Shown here in pieces: positions 25,501-36,789 of a stretch of DNA of 64,000 bases. Position numbers and translations under genes: made by a program. Every line of letters starts with the position of its first letter. Positions within the stretch are counted from its first letter, which is position 1. The notes under the pieces were generated by a model that was not told the origin of the DNA, did no database searches, and saw nothing but the letters and a program-made list of their open reading frames with translations. The DNA is from Balanoglossus misakiensis. Taxonomy: Eukaryota > Hemichordata. Where the stretch lies: the NCBI GenBank assembly GCA_040954595.2, contig CM082577.2, forward strand, positions 13,020,001-13,084,000, in the 5' to 3' direction.

Positions 25501-28500
25501 TTACCGTACTCTACTGCACTGATATATAGTATAATTTCTATTTATCACCAAAGTCTTATTTTGATTGTTTTTTTTTTACTTTAGATGTATGCAATCTCCA
25601 TTTTTAAGACAAACGTATCATTGTGTAGCTATTTTTAAAAAAATTTTGTCTACATGGTTTTCTTTCCATTGAGTGTGCAGCCCTTTTGGTATGATGTTAC
25701 TTTGACAATGGGAGATGCTTTTGTAAGGTCTTTGAATGACATTTTTCCGTTTTCCAGGTCTTTGTATGGCAGACAACCAGCCTTTGTATAAGACAGACAA
25801 GGAAGCGTGCACAAATCTTGGTCCAGTGAACCTACTGAGAGGAGGTCGTGTTAAATTACTTAATAAGACAGTGGTCAACACCGAGGACATCTGTGGCGTA
25901 CAATTGACGGCTGATGACTGCATGCGTAGGTTTTACATATTAATAACTATGTGATGCCGTGAAAGCAATTTACAAATTCGTATATTCATTATGTCAAATG
26001 CTCATCAAGGCCTATATGTACTCCAACAGAAGACGAGTGTTTTCGTTGTTGGTTTGGTCGTGTTGTTGAATGTAATGTGTGAGTGGGTCACATCGCGTTT
26101 TCTTTTCACATATGGCCTACCATGTTTAATTTCATTTATCGCATCAAAGGCTTGACAATTGTTTAAGTAGGCTTATTACACCTCACGTATTATACCATAT
26201 TCGTGATTGGCTGAGACGCGCTCACGTGATATAGAAAAAAAAGTGATATAACATGGCTAGAGTTGATAAAGCCCTGTCGCGTGCGCTGATATTGCCCGCT
26301 GGGTTGTTTTGTGTTCTGCGCGCGACTTCTGCGCGTTCCAAACTGTCGTTCAATGGCTTCCTCCACGATCAGTCAACTCCCGCATCTATGGCTTCAAAGC
26401 GACATATAGGCTTAACACCTGTTCAACTGGACGATATTTTACCACAAACGGACAGTAAATACAACAAAATCGCAACCAACAGTGCAGTATTTTCAAAATA
26501 ATCTAAGTTCGAAGTAGGTATCGTATAATTATTATACATCTAGTGCCGAGAACAATAGATTTTGGCGTGCAATAAAAAGCCGTACGGAACGGTACGTACG
26601 GAACGCGCGTTAAATAAGCCTTAGTTTCAAGGCGCCCCAAACTCACCGTGTACAGGTATGCGTTGTTATGCGGACGGTTTCAAGACGCCCGCATTCCAAC
26701 GCACGTGCGCACACGTAAACAAAAAACAAAGATGGCTGCTCACTGAGTCAACTGAGCGGTTTTCGATCGATTGTATCGGCATTTTGGGCGTTTTGAAAGC
26801 CAAGTAACATGCAAAACAAGAACTAACGGAGATGTAAGATGTATAATAATAAGGTTATTACGAAAATACCGCAAAGTATGCACTCGGACATTAGCGCAGC
26901 GCATCGCCCTCCGCTACGCGTCGGGCGATACTCAGCGCTAATGTCCTCGTGCATACTTTGCGGTATTTTCGTAATAACCTCATATTATTATACATCTAGT
27001 GCCGAGAACAATAGATTTTGGCGTGCAATAAAAAGCCGTACGGAACGGTACGTACGGAACGCGCGTTAAATAAGCCTTAAGGCCGAGTTACACGAGGCAA
27101 CTCGGCAGGCAACTCGGTAGGCAACTCGACGCGCAACCCGAGTCGCGTCGCTACATCGAACAGTTACACGGGGCGACTCGACTGGCAACGAGTTGAGCGT
27201 AAACAGGGGCTGCGCATGTGCAGCCGCCTCAGAAGCCGATCAACAATTCGATCTTTATCAGATCAATGCATAAATATTTGGTGATTATTCTGGTAACAGC
27301 ATGCATATATTATACTTGTCAATTAGCTGATCAACCTGGTCATCTGACCAAGTATTTTTTCCTGGAAAAAAACAGTTTGCGAATTTCAATTGCACACAAT
27401 ACGTATACTTTCTCCACTATGTATTGCTATTGACATAATAAACTAACTGGTTTTGCACTTCAACAGTATCCTCATCAATAAAAACACGTTTTTTTTCTCA
27501 GTTAGCAGGTGATATGCAAGTCTATATCAGTAAAGAAATAATACTAGTTTGGGTGTTTAGTTTAATTGATGAATACGGAATTTTTAATCGTGATACCAAA
27601 TTGGACAACATTTAAACGTTACTAAATATTTTTTAATAACAAAAGAGTAACTTAAGTTTAATTACAAAAACATTGATTTTATTTAAAATGTACTTGAAAC
27701 CAGGTACTAGTATATTTTAAATCCGGCGAGTTTAAAGGTACATGAGCTGCAACTGGATAAAAAATTCAAGTTTTAAATAATCTCATACATGCTTTTAATT
27801 ATGTCTATGATATTTCATGATAATATATCAAGCTCAACACTTATTTATGACAAAATGGCCAAAAATTAAAGAAAAACGAAAATTCCTGCAATTTAAAAAA
27901 AAGGTGCAATATTGCAATGAAAAATGAAAATCTGATGTCTCAGTGGTGTACATTTACTTCCATGAGCTCAAGTGGATGAGATCGTGTTTTATTTATGAAG
28001 TTTCATAACTGGAAATGCAACATTTTCATTGTTTCTTGCATTTTCCCACGGTGGCGGCCATAATCGCTTGCGGCAAAGCTTTATTATTTATCTGGTTAAA
28101 ACTTGCATATGCACTCATATTTAGGGTTTATAATGCTTGTGTATAGTTCACTGCCTTCATCTGCATGGACTAATGGTAGTGCAGTTTGAAACAAAAATTA
28201 TGAAAATTATCCCAAAAGTTACAGCTTACGTGCCTTTAAATCCTTGTAAAACAGGGGAGTAGATTATGGGGAAATTAAAAAAAGTTGCGCAATTTAACAT
28301 TAAGATTACTGAATTATCAAACTGCACATCATACAAATGTGTGAAAAATGCTGAGCCAAAAGTTGTGCCAATCTGTAAAAACGTTATAATAAACAAAATC
28401 CATGTTTCGAAATGCAGCGAAAGTAATAACAAGGCAAGTGGGACATTTCATTGTAGAAGAACGAAGTAGGCCTATATTTTGTAAAGAGGAAATATATTGT

Positions 28501-31500
28501 TTGATAGATTTGTTTGTATGTAAAATAATACAAATAGAACTATATTTGTATTTAAAAGTTGATATGACCGGGCGAAATAGACACGTGTTTTGCCCAAAAA
28601 GATATATGATGTACACTGGCTGTGTAAGAACTCATGAACTGTGGGCGATAATCAAAAGCTGGCGTTTTCTTATTCTGAAATTTGGTTACGATATATCTGG
28701 TTACGGTACCCCAAAAATCGGAAACGCAACAATGTCGAGTCAATCATCATAACCATTTTCACGGAACTGAATAGTAGTTTATTTTCATATTATCACTGGC
28801 AAGATAAACTAGTTGAAAGTTTCTTTAACAAAACTTGAGTTTATATGGAAATATTAAACTATAAATACATACAAATATCCGATTTCATAGCAAATACTTA
28901 TTCCCCAATATTTTCGGAAGTCTACAGGTCTACAGTCTGTAGTTCCTGGTTCGGAAAATAATAAATAAACATCATTTTCGCATGTGCAGATGTCAACATT
29001 TATTCGAGACAAAGTGGTAACGCGGGGCAACCGATTGCGCGTCAGGCAACTCGTCGCCCGAAAATCCGACATGACGGATTTTGAGGCGACGTCGCCAGAC
29101 GCGTTCCATTGAGGCGACTACATCATACACACGAGGCAACTCGGTAGGCAACTCGGGTTGCGCGTCGAGTTGCCTACCGAGTTGCCTGCCGAGTTGCCTC
29201 GTGTAACTCGGCCTTTAGTTTCAAGGCGCCCCAAACTCACCGTGTACAGGTATGCGTTGTTATGCGAACGGTTTCAAGGCGCCCGCATTCCAACGCACGT
29301 GCGCACATGTAAACAAAAAACAAAGATGGCTGCTCACTGAGTCAACTGAGCGGTTTTCGATCGATTGTATCGGCATTTTGGGCGTTTTGAAAGCCAAGTA
29401 ACATGCAACACAAGAACTAACGGAGATGTAAGATGTATAATAATAAGGTTATTACGAAAATACCGCAAAGTATGCACTCGGACATTAGCGCAGCGCATCG
29501 CCCTCCGCTACGCGTCGGGCGATACTCAGCGCTAATGTCCTCGTGCATACTTTGCGGTATTTTCGTAATAACCTCATATTCTTGGGAGATCGAGACATTT
29601 TACATTCTCAGCAACGTACGACATATGGACGCGCGTCTACGTTCTTCTATGCCTGCCTTGTATGTACGTTCAAATGTTCGGCGTAATAAAATTAATAACA
29701 CATGATGCTCGGGAACATCACGATTTGAAGCCTGCTCTCGGGCTGGTGATCTCTGACCACAATATTGATGATACCCTCGCCTGCGGCTCGGGCATCATCA
29801 ATATTATAGTCAGAGATCACCATCCCTCGTGCAGGCTTCAAATCGTGATATTGCCCTAGCTATCATGTGTTATTATTTAAATCTCGCTTGCCTAAGGCTA
29901 CACACGCGATTGTGCCATACCTTGGGCCAAGCTTGGGTGTCCTCAAAGCTTGTGTGAAGGTTTGCGATAAAGGTTTGGCTAAGCTTTTTTTCAACAAAGA
30001 TTTGGCAAAGCTTCGTGCCGAAGCACAAGACAAGGTTTGCGCTAAACCTTGGACCAAGGTTACTGTCAAAGCTTTTTAAAATCTTGGTTAACAGAAAGCT
30101 TCGACGAAGCTTTGTTATGAACCTTTATCAAACCTTATTGTACGCCTATCGACAGCCAGTTTTGACCTAATCGCGCGACGTCCGGTGCTGCACGCATGTC
30201 ATCGGTCAGCAGCTTAGTTTGACAGGTCATTTTGCAATTTGAGCACGTGACAGACGTTATTTGTATCAAAACCTTACACCTGCCCTGATTAGTTGATGAA
30301 AAGTTGCAGTTTGCCGACTTCTTCCTCAAAATAAACATACGTTATGAACGAGGATCTATGGGCAAAGGTCATGTGACGTCATGAGATGCAACGTAAACTC
30401 TGGGACTCACGCGATGGATTTTGCCTGGTCGATGTACGTACGGGCTGTACGGCTACAACTATTTCAGAGGTGGGTAATTTCTGACAATGTTGTGTCCGTG
30501 TGTACATGGTGTTAAAATAGTTGGCAAGTGCCTCTCAGAAAACTGGTGTTTTGAACATTGTTTTCGCAAAAAACGACAACATTTATCAACATTACTTCCG
30601 CACGCGCTTTGACTTTGAGTTTGAAACATGTCCGGGCGGGCCGGAGGCGCTCACGACGTTAATCGCGATCGTGTAATGTTTTTTTGAGTGTAGAAATATC
30701 CACAGATTCTGGAATCAATGTCGCGAAAACAGAGTAATGACAACAGTTAATATGGAAATATGTACCTAGGTGCGTTTTAAGATGGAATTAGGAATAATCG
30801 GAATAATGATGTTTAATTTCTCGTGTGAACTCTTCACCCGGGGCTGATGCGACTCTGTATTCATTTCACCCTCAGAGACCCTATGATAATTTTGGCATCG
30901 GGTTCTGTCTTTCGGTCAAACTTGTGTTAAACAGACAGAGCTCTGTTGATGTGTGGTGTGATGTGGTTTAATTATTAAGGCATGCCGAAACAAAACTTTC
31001 ATGATGGGATCAATGATTTTCTTTCTTTTCTTTCTATTTTTTTTCAGAGAGCATATGGTCACCAGGATAACTTGCTTCGGAAAACCAAAACAAGAGACAT
31101 CAATAATTTTATCCAATTTTGATTTTATAGTATTGTGATTCTTGTGAGGTTTGTCTTATTGTAACAGTATTGCTTGTATTTATATTGCATGTGTTATTAA
31201 TGTGATATTGGATAATAAAAACAACTTTAAAATTCAAATACATTCATTGCCTGTAGTGTATTATTTGAACATTACCTTTATTTTATTTTCATCCAAATCA
31301 AGTCACAACAAACTCTCCTTGTAACTTTTATACTCATGTGTATCACTACAACTTCATTTAATTTTTGTCGGAATTAAATGAAGTAGCTAGTGATACACAT
31401 GAGTATAAAAGTTACAAGGAGAGTTTGTTGTGACTTGATTTGGATGAAAATAAAATAAACATCTTCGACAAAGCTTCAAAAATTAAGCTTGTTTAAAGGT

Positions 31501-34325
31501 TTGTTTAGTAAAGCATTGTTGAAGGTTTTTTTCACCAAGCTTTGAAGACGCTTTGCAACCCCAACCTTGGCCAAAGATTGGAATTATAAGGTTTCACAAA
31601 GGTTGGTACAGCTTAGGTTCAACTAAGGCTAGTAATAAGAAGCTTCAGCGAAGGTTGACACACGACCCCTTCAGCAAAGGTCGGCACGCAAACTCTTGTA
31701 GTAAGCTTCAGCACAAAGCTTATTGCAACATTGTTCCAAGCTTTGTCCAAGGTACTGCACAATCCCGTGTGTAGAGGTACCTTAACGGAATCGCTCTGAC
31801 ATCCGAATGGAACAACACGTTCAAAGGGAGTTTATCATATGCCTATATTCACGTGCCCATGTAAAGTCTATGGGGAAAAGCGCCCTCACATCCGTGCATT
31901 TTTTTTGCTTATCACGCCCCGGCCCGGTGACCATATTTGGAAGACGCGTTCAATATCCGGATCTAGTTTTGTGTTTATTGCGCGAGATTCGAAAGTTGTC
32001 GTTGCTACGTTCTGAATTAATTTTTTTCTGGTGCGGTGTCAGTGACTAGTGCACTTGCAGTGTGTGTATGTCCTATGCCGCTACCGAATCCCATCATCTC
32101 CCGTAATCGCTGCATGTTGTAGAGCTTTATTTGGAAATATGAATAGTAAAATTGATGATTTGATCTGATTAATGTGTGACTGTCGGCGTCGATCGTCGCG
32201 AAGAAAAAATAATGTTTTGCTCGCGCTCGGCTGTGTGAGTTCGAGCGCGTCTATATCTCACGTGCAATAGAATGTAAACAAATGACATCGTGCATATCAA
32301 TCCGCAAGAACTGGAGGAATGCGCCTCTATGCTACGGGATAGATCCTTTCAAAACGATAGATAAACACGTAATATTTACATTCCAAAATATTACAGAATG
32401 TGTATTTTATTAGTTTCTTGTAGATTATCGATCAATAAGGCATATGATAAAACCTTTACGGCCCTGATACGGGTTTTGCGGCCCTCGGTCGTACGGCGAT
32501 TCGCGCCCTCCCTGCGGTCGGGCGCTTCCGCCGTACGACCTCGGGCCGCAAAACCCGTATCAGGGCCGTAAAGATTATTATGGTAAGAATAGAAACGAGC
32601 GCTTACTCGCATGCACACACTTTACCGGAGATTAGCCGGAGGGTTACCAGGAGGGGGTTTCATGCATATTTCACACAGCAGAGAAGGGACGTCACTTAAT
32701 TTCCAACAATGTCCACTCAGTGAGGAAGACATCCGAGTCACATCTCTATGGCAAGCCAAATGTTGCAAAATTAAAAAAAAAAACATTTTGTGTTCATGAA
32801 ATTCATTTTTGTGTTCATGAAATCCATATGTGTGTTCATGAAATCTACGTTTGTGTTCATAAAAAAACATGTTTGTGTCTATAAATCCATCTTTGTGTTT
32901 ATGAAAACCATGTTTGTGTCAACGAATACATTTTTGTGTTCATGAACGTCATTTGTGTGTTCATGAAAACCATTTTTATGTTCACACTTTTTCAACACTA
33001 GATGGCGCTCTGCAATATTTCAAGCAGACGTGCTATGTTCACTATTACTGGGGGTATATTTGAAACCATTGCTCTTGAAATACTAGTACCACTCCTTGTT
33101 TGGTTTTTCAACAGCTGCATATAGAATATATTTAAAGTACACATCCACTGTTGACGTGTTGCATAAACATGATACAAGACCCATCGCTCAAGTAGGCTAC
33201 TTAATTTCTGTTCACCATATTCGAAATGGGTGCATCGCACCAACGAACGAATCAATAAATCAATACCAAGCTCAGCTAGTGAAGAAGTAAACCTTAGCTG
33301 ACCTATAAGATGTTCTACATATGTTTTACTGTATATAAAAAATTCATTTTGCTCTTATAATAATGTGCAGATGCGGTTCTATTTCATTTTCAGAACATCA
33401 TACTTCTATGCAAGAATACGCGAATGCCAACTTGTACAGGAAGAATAAAAAATTGAAGGGTGAATGGCACAAGGGGCATTTAAATCCGTCAAATATCAAC
33501 TGCCACAACGTCAACAAGATGAAGGCCACATTCCTAATGGTCAATGCCGCCCCTCAATGGGGAAGTTTCAACAGTGGGCCATGGCAACAGATGGAATGTC
33601 GCTTAGCTAATTATGTTTGGCATCAAAGGGAGTCCAATGATGGACCAGTGTATATCCTGACTGGTGTTAAACCATACTCCCCGTCACTCAAGATCAATGG
33701 CACAACGTGAGCATACCTTAAATTCTTTTAGTCGGCTCTATTCTATTTTGTCCGTCAGGCAATAACGGTTCGAGGAACAGTATGTCACAGAGAACATGGT
33801 TCTTCTCTCGACAGGTTATATCGAGAGCTTATATAATTTTGCAGACTTATGTGGATTGAACAAAATATTATATCACAATTTCTTCATTTCAGCCTCGAGA
33901 AACCGGAATATTTCTGGACTGCAATGTGTGATCGAAAAAACAATAAGTATGCGGCATTTTGGGGAAACAATTCCGAATCCGCTCCAAAGGAGAAAATGAT
34001 AAAAGAAATTGAAATAGATGAGATGCAAACTTTTCTTTACGGATCAAACTCTCAAAAACAATTTTTCCCAAATGACTGCAAAAATCAATTAAAACTTAAA
34101 GCGATTCCACAGACTGCGAGTTGCAGTCACGGTACTCCAGGGCCACAACAGCGCATGCACCCACATGGGTCTAAAAAGCGCAAGAAGGCAAATGCGAAGA
34201 CTGAGAATATTGAAATACCAGTACCAATGTCCGATCTTCCAACGGAATCACCGTCGATTTTACAGTCGGATTCAGTGATGATTGAAAACAGTGGAAACAG
34301 ACGCAAGAGAGGAAGAGGAAACTAA
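22579..34325 (+). CDS. ENDOD1-like secreted DNA/RNA non-specific endonuclease
   Basis: Exons: 22579-22840, 23245-23367, 23926-24133, 25056-25165, 25758-25925, 33394-33706, 33893-34325; 538 residues, similar in size to ENDOD1. Start at 22579 gives a signal-like N-terminus with hydrophobic core CLMVVCCLVFCI. A propeptide-like acidic region ends in KKRRRRD (about 134-140). The nuclease domain then follows ENDOD1 order: DCQQFF, KICH, FATLYNTKLR, DYSAYT, EWHKGHLNP (316-322), VNAAPQ, NSGPWQQME, YILTG, EYFWTA. General base His319, Asn341, Asn350 and Glu358 keep the spacing known from Serratia nuclease (Asn-Asn 9, Asn-Glu 8), so activity is expected; DRGH is replaced by HKGH. The C-terminus is Lys/Arg-rich. 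One intron (24134) uses a GC donor. A splice from 22152 to 22658 (phase 1) would make it the 3' part of a longer protein. Confidence 0.85.
25340..25440. repeat. Low-complexity AAAATCAAA-type minisatellite
   Basis: A purine-rich stretch of degenerate AAAATCAAA/AAAATAAAA units inside an intron of the nuclease gene. Confidence 0.6.
26845..26990. repeat. GC-core hairpin 1 (copy a)
   Basis: Arms of about 50 bp (GGTTATTACGAAAATACCGC and its complement at the far end) around the core CCCTCCGCTACGCGTCGGG at 26907. The same hairpin recurs at 29441-29580. Confidence 0.9.
27080..29214. mobile_element. 2.1 kb DNA transposon, TTA target duplication (PIF/Harbinger-like?)
   Basis: The ends are near-perfect inverted repeats of about 65-70 bp, starting AGGCCGAGTTACACGAGG and ending in the complement CCTCGTGTAACTCGGCCT. 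TTA flanks both sides (27077-27079, 29215-29217). The other tandem copy at 26616-26631 preserves the uninterrupted site AAGCCTTAGTTTCAAG, so boundaries and 3 bp duplication are direct. No transposase is visible, so it is non-autonomous. A 3 bp TWA duplication suggests PIF/Harbinger; this is inferred. Confidence 0.88.
27732..28239. mobile_element. TTAA-flanked MITE, family B, copy 2 (nested)
   Basis: A second copy of 2868-3379 with TTAA at both ends, lying inside the 27080-29214 element, so it inserted after that element existed. The left terminus has diverged (AGGTACATGAGCTG); the right remains CAGCTTACGTGCCT. Confidence 0.88.
29706..29863. repeat. GC-core hairpin 2
   Basis: Arms of about 66 bp (ATCACGATTTGAAGCCTGC and its complement) enclose the core CTCGCCTGCGGCTCGG near 29776. 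The arm sequence is unrelated to the other hairpins. Confidence 0.9.
29891..31785. mobile_element. 1.9 kb element with inverted ends and dense subterminal AAGCTT/AAGGTTTG repeats
   Basis: The left end CCTAAGGCTACACACGCGAT then TGTGCCATACCTTGG is matched inverted at the right (complement of CCAAGGTACTGCACAATCCC then GTGTGTAGAGGTACCTTA), with a 4 bp indel. About 250-300 bp inside each end is packed with AAGCTT, CAAAGCTT and AAGGTT motifs in both orientations. Many DNA transposons carry transposase-binding repeats there. No transposase ORF is seen. Confidence 0.75.
31278..31460. repeat. Long AT-rich inverted repeat inside the 29891-31785 element
   Basis: Two nearly perfect arms of about 85 bp (containing CTCCTTGTAACTTTTATACT and its complement) around a short centre. 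The core is AT-rich, unlike the GC-core hairpins. Confidence 0.9.
32451..32574. repeat. GC-core hairpin 3
   Basis: Arms of about 55 bp (TTTACGGCCCTGATACGGGT and its complement) around CCCTCCCTGCGGTCGGG near 32505-32522. Confidence 0.9.
32785..32990. repeat. Degenerate minisatellite, unit near TTTGTGTTCATGAAATCCAT
   Basis: About nine diverged copies of a roughly 22 bp unit, phased around TGTGTTCATGAA, in the large intron just upstream of the catalytic nuclease exon. Confidence 0.8.
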
Positions 34326-34349
34326 ATGAATGAGTAACAAATTACATTA

Positions 34350-34918
34350 TTGTAACTTTAAACGTAAGAGGTTTAGGAAATTACTCCAAACGTATATAGA
34401 GATGTATTGCAGTGGCTAAAACACCAGAATGCGTCTTTTGCCGTTTTACAGAAAGTTTACGGTGAAAAGATAAATATTGTTCAATGGGAAAAAGAATGGG
34501 GAGGTCGGATAATTCTGTCGGAAGGCGCCAAAATAGTAGAGGCGTCGCAGTCTTTATTGCTAAACATTGTAATTTTCAAAATTGACAGTGTGTACAAAGA
34601 TGATGTAATGTTAACGGTATGTACGAGAACATGGGTTTTTCGGTCAGTGGTGTCTACGCACCGAATGATGCTGTACATAGAAATCGCTTTTTTGTCAATC
34701 TCATGAACGTTATTGAGGTTAATTTTAAATATGAACGCCTAATAATAGCCTCTGACTTTAATTGTTCACTTAATAAAAGGCTGGATAAGAGATCTCGGGC
34801 GGTAACTACTGATAAATCCGTCCCGACCTTACGCAATCCGTCACTTCAACAGTTTACATGGAGACGATTGCATCCTAGCCCGACCTATAGTAGAATTGAC
34901 TACATTTTTATCTCTTAG
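34350..34918 (+). mobile_element. Tx1/L1-like LINE endonuclease fragment
   Basis: Starting about 25 bp after the nuclease stop codon, interrupted frames encode an apurinic-endonuclease-like domain: TLNVRGLG, FSVSGVYAPN, ASDFNCSLN and SRIDYIFIS. Several stops and frame changes mark it as dead. The same LINE seems to continue at 36241 after an intervening insertion. Confidence 0.8.
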
Positions 34919-34949
34919 AGCATTCTAAACAAGTGACCTATCGGTCAAA

Positions 34950-36238
34950 AGAGCTCTGCTGACTTTAACAGTGTAACCTGGGCAATGATGTGAATACGCT
35001 AGGTTTTAATTTATAACAATTGTATTCTATTGAACAAAACCAAACATAGACATCACAAGTATTTATCCAAATTCAGCTTGATTCATTGTGCTACAGAAAG
35101 AAAGAATTGAATCCTAAAGAACAACATCAAAAGGAAGCACCAAGGTTCTAATTTGCATATTCATAACCCCATCAAAATCCCAATTAACAAAATCAGGTAG
35201 GGGCACCATAACACACATTCCTACCAAATTTCAGCTCCATCGTACATGTAGTTATGGAGAAGAAGATTTTTGACCAAAAATTCTATTTTTAAATCAAATT
35301 TGCATATTCATGACCCGATCAAATCCCAATTAACAAAATAAGGTAGGGACACCATAACACACATTCCTACGAAATTTCAGCTCCATCGTACATGTAGTTA
35401 GGGAGAAGAAGATTTTTTACCAAAAAATCTATTTTTAGATCTTATTTGCATATTTATGACCCCATCATATCCAAATTAACAAAATCAGGTCGGGGCACCA
35501 TAACACACATTCCTACCCAATTTCAGCTCCATCGTACATGTAGTTATGGAGAAGAAGATTTTTGACCAAAAATTCTAATTTTAGATCTATTCATGACCCG
35601 ATCAAATCCCAATTAACAAAATCAGGTAGGGACACCATAACACACATTCCTACCAAATTTCAGCTCCATCGTACATGTAGTTAGGGAGAAGAGGATTTTT
35701 TACCAAAAATTCTATTTTTAGATCTAATTTGCATATTCAGGACACCATCAAATCCAAATTTACAAAATCAGGTAGGGGCACCATAACACATTCCTACCAA
35801 ATTTCAGCTCCATTGTACATGTAGTTGTGGATAAGAAGATTTTTACCAAAACTTCTATTTTTAGATCTTTTTGCATATTCATGACCCCATCAAATCCAAA
35901 TTAACAAAATCAGTTAAGGGCACCATAACACACATTCCAACCAAATTTCAGCTCCATTGTACATGTAGTTGTGGAGAAGAAGATTTTTACCAAAACTTCT
36001 ATTTTTAGATCTTTTTTGCATATTCATGACCCCATCAAATCCAAATTAACAAAATCAGTTAAGGGCACCATAACACACATTCCATCCAAATTTCAGCTAA
36101 ATATGCCAAGCTGTTTTAAAGAAGAAGATTGAAATACCAAAAGTTGACGGACGACGGACGCCGGATGACGTACGGACGACGGACGGACACTTATCAACCT
36201 ACTGCTACAGCTCGGCTGACACAAGTGACAGCAGAGCT
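34950..36238. mobile_element. Satellite-bearing non-autonomous element inserted in a LINE
   Basis: Seven direct copies of a roughly 145 bp unit (landmark CACCATAACACACATTCC, near 35204, 35350, 35497, 35633, 35778, 35921 and 36065). Short inverted ends, AGCTCTGCTG near 34950 and its complement CAGCAGAGCT near 36229, bracket them. A GACGGACGACGGACG block precedes the right end. LINE sequence lies on both sides. Eukaryotic context and absence of spacers rule out a CRISPR array. Confidence 0.7.
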
Positions 36239-36240
36239 AA

Positions 36241-36751
36241 AAACACACAAAGAGTTGACATCAGACCTGCATTGAAAACAGAGCACATGGCTGTTTATTT
36301 AGAAATTATGTATAGGAAGTCTGACAGAGGTCTTGGCACTTGGAAATTTAACTAGTATCTCCTAAAGAAATCGGATTACGTGGAAAGTGTCCGTAATCTC
36401 CCGACAAAGTGTAAAATTAAGTACGAGAATGTCGACGCCAATGTTAGATGGGATTTGATAAAGAAAGATGTGAAGGAGTACACGATTGGATATTGTCATA
36501 ATGTTACAAATAATTCAAACACTCTCATTCCGAAGCATTTGCGTACTGCTGAACAAAACATGCTCCATGAGCTGTCTGATTCCAACATTGAGGTTTATGG
36601 TTTAATTAGAGAGCGTTTGGAAGATCTTTTCCCCTTCGAGCTTGTAGCCACTTTCAAGAATTTTATTCTAAATTCTCCTTTTACGTTTTACAAAACTGTC
36701 AACGAGACGCTGTACTTTACAGAGAATATCATTGGGAATGCCAATTACTGA
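36241..36751 (+). mobile_element. Tx1/L1-like LINE, endonuclease-RT linker fragment
   Basis: RGLGTWKFN, then an open frame at 36380-36751 containing VRWDLIKKDVKEYTIGY, matches the spacer between endonuclease and reverse transcriptase in L1-clade LINEs. It continues the fragment that ends at 34918. Confidence 0.75.
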
Positions 36752-36789
36752 TGATAAATACATAATTTTTGAAATAGCAAGAGACTTGG

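Larger units (their letters stand above)
26531..29580. repeat. 456 bp tandem duplication, second copy split by an insertion
   Basis: Unit 1 is 26531-26986. Unit 2 starts at 26987 with the same ATTATACATCTAGTGCCGAG and, after removing 27080-29217, continues to about 29580. Each unit ends in a long palindrome (26845-26990 and 29441-29580) and contains AAACAAAGATGGCTGCTCAC. Confidence 0.9.
25926..33393 (+). other. 7.5 kb repeat-filled intron of the nuclease gene
   Basis: It separates the exon ending DDCM (25758-25925) from the catalytic exon 33394-33706; both ends are phase 1. The interior is almost entirely transposons, palindromes and a minisatellite, listed separately. None of the open frames inside (for example 26253-26501, 29433-29705, 31553-31774) shows protein-family motifs. 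Confidence 0.75.

Noticed and set aside
26253-26501. 82-residue open frame MARVDKAL...
   Set aside because: No motif, no splice partner in phase, and it lies in a repeat-rich intron next to the tandem duplication.
29863-30079. Paired sense and antisense open frames with AK/KLF repeats
   Set aside because: Produced by the subterminal AAGCTT/AAGGTT repeats of the transposon-like element.
35140-36120. Regularly spaced repeats resembling a CRISPR array
   Set aside because: The repeats are contiguous 145 bp satellite units without unique spacers, in eukaryotic DNA.
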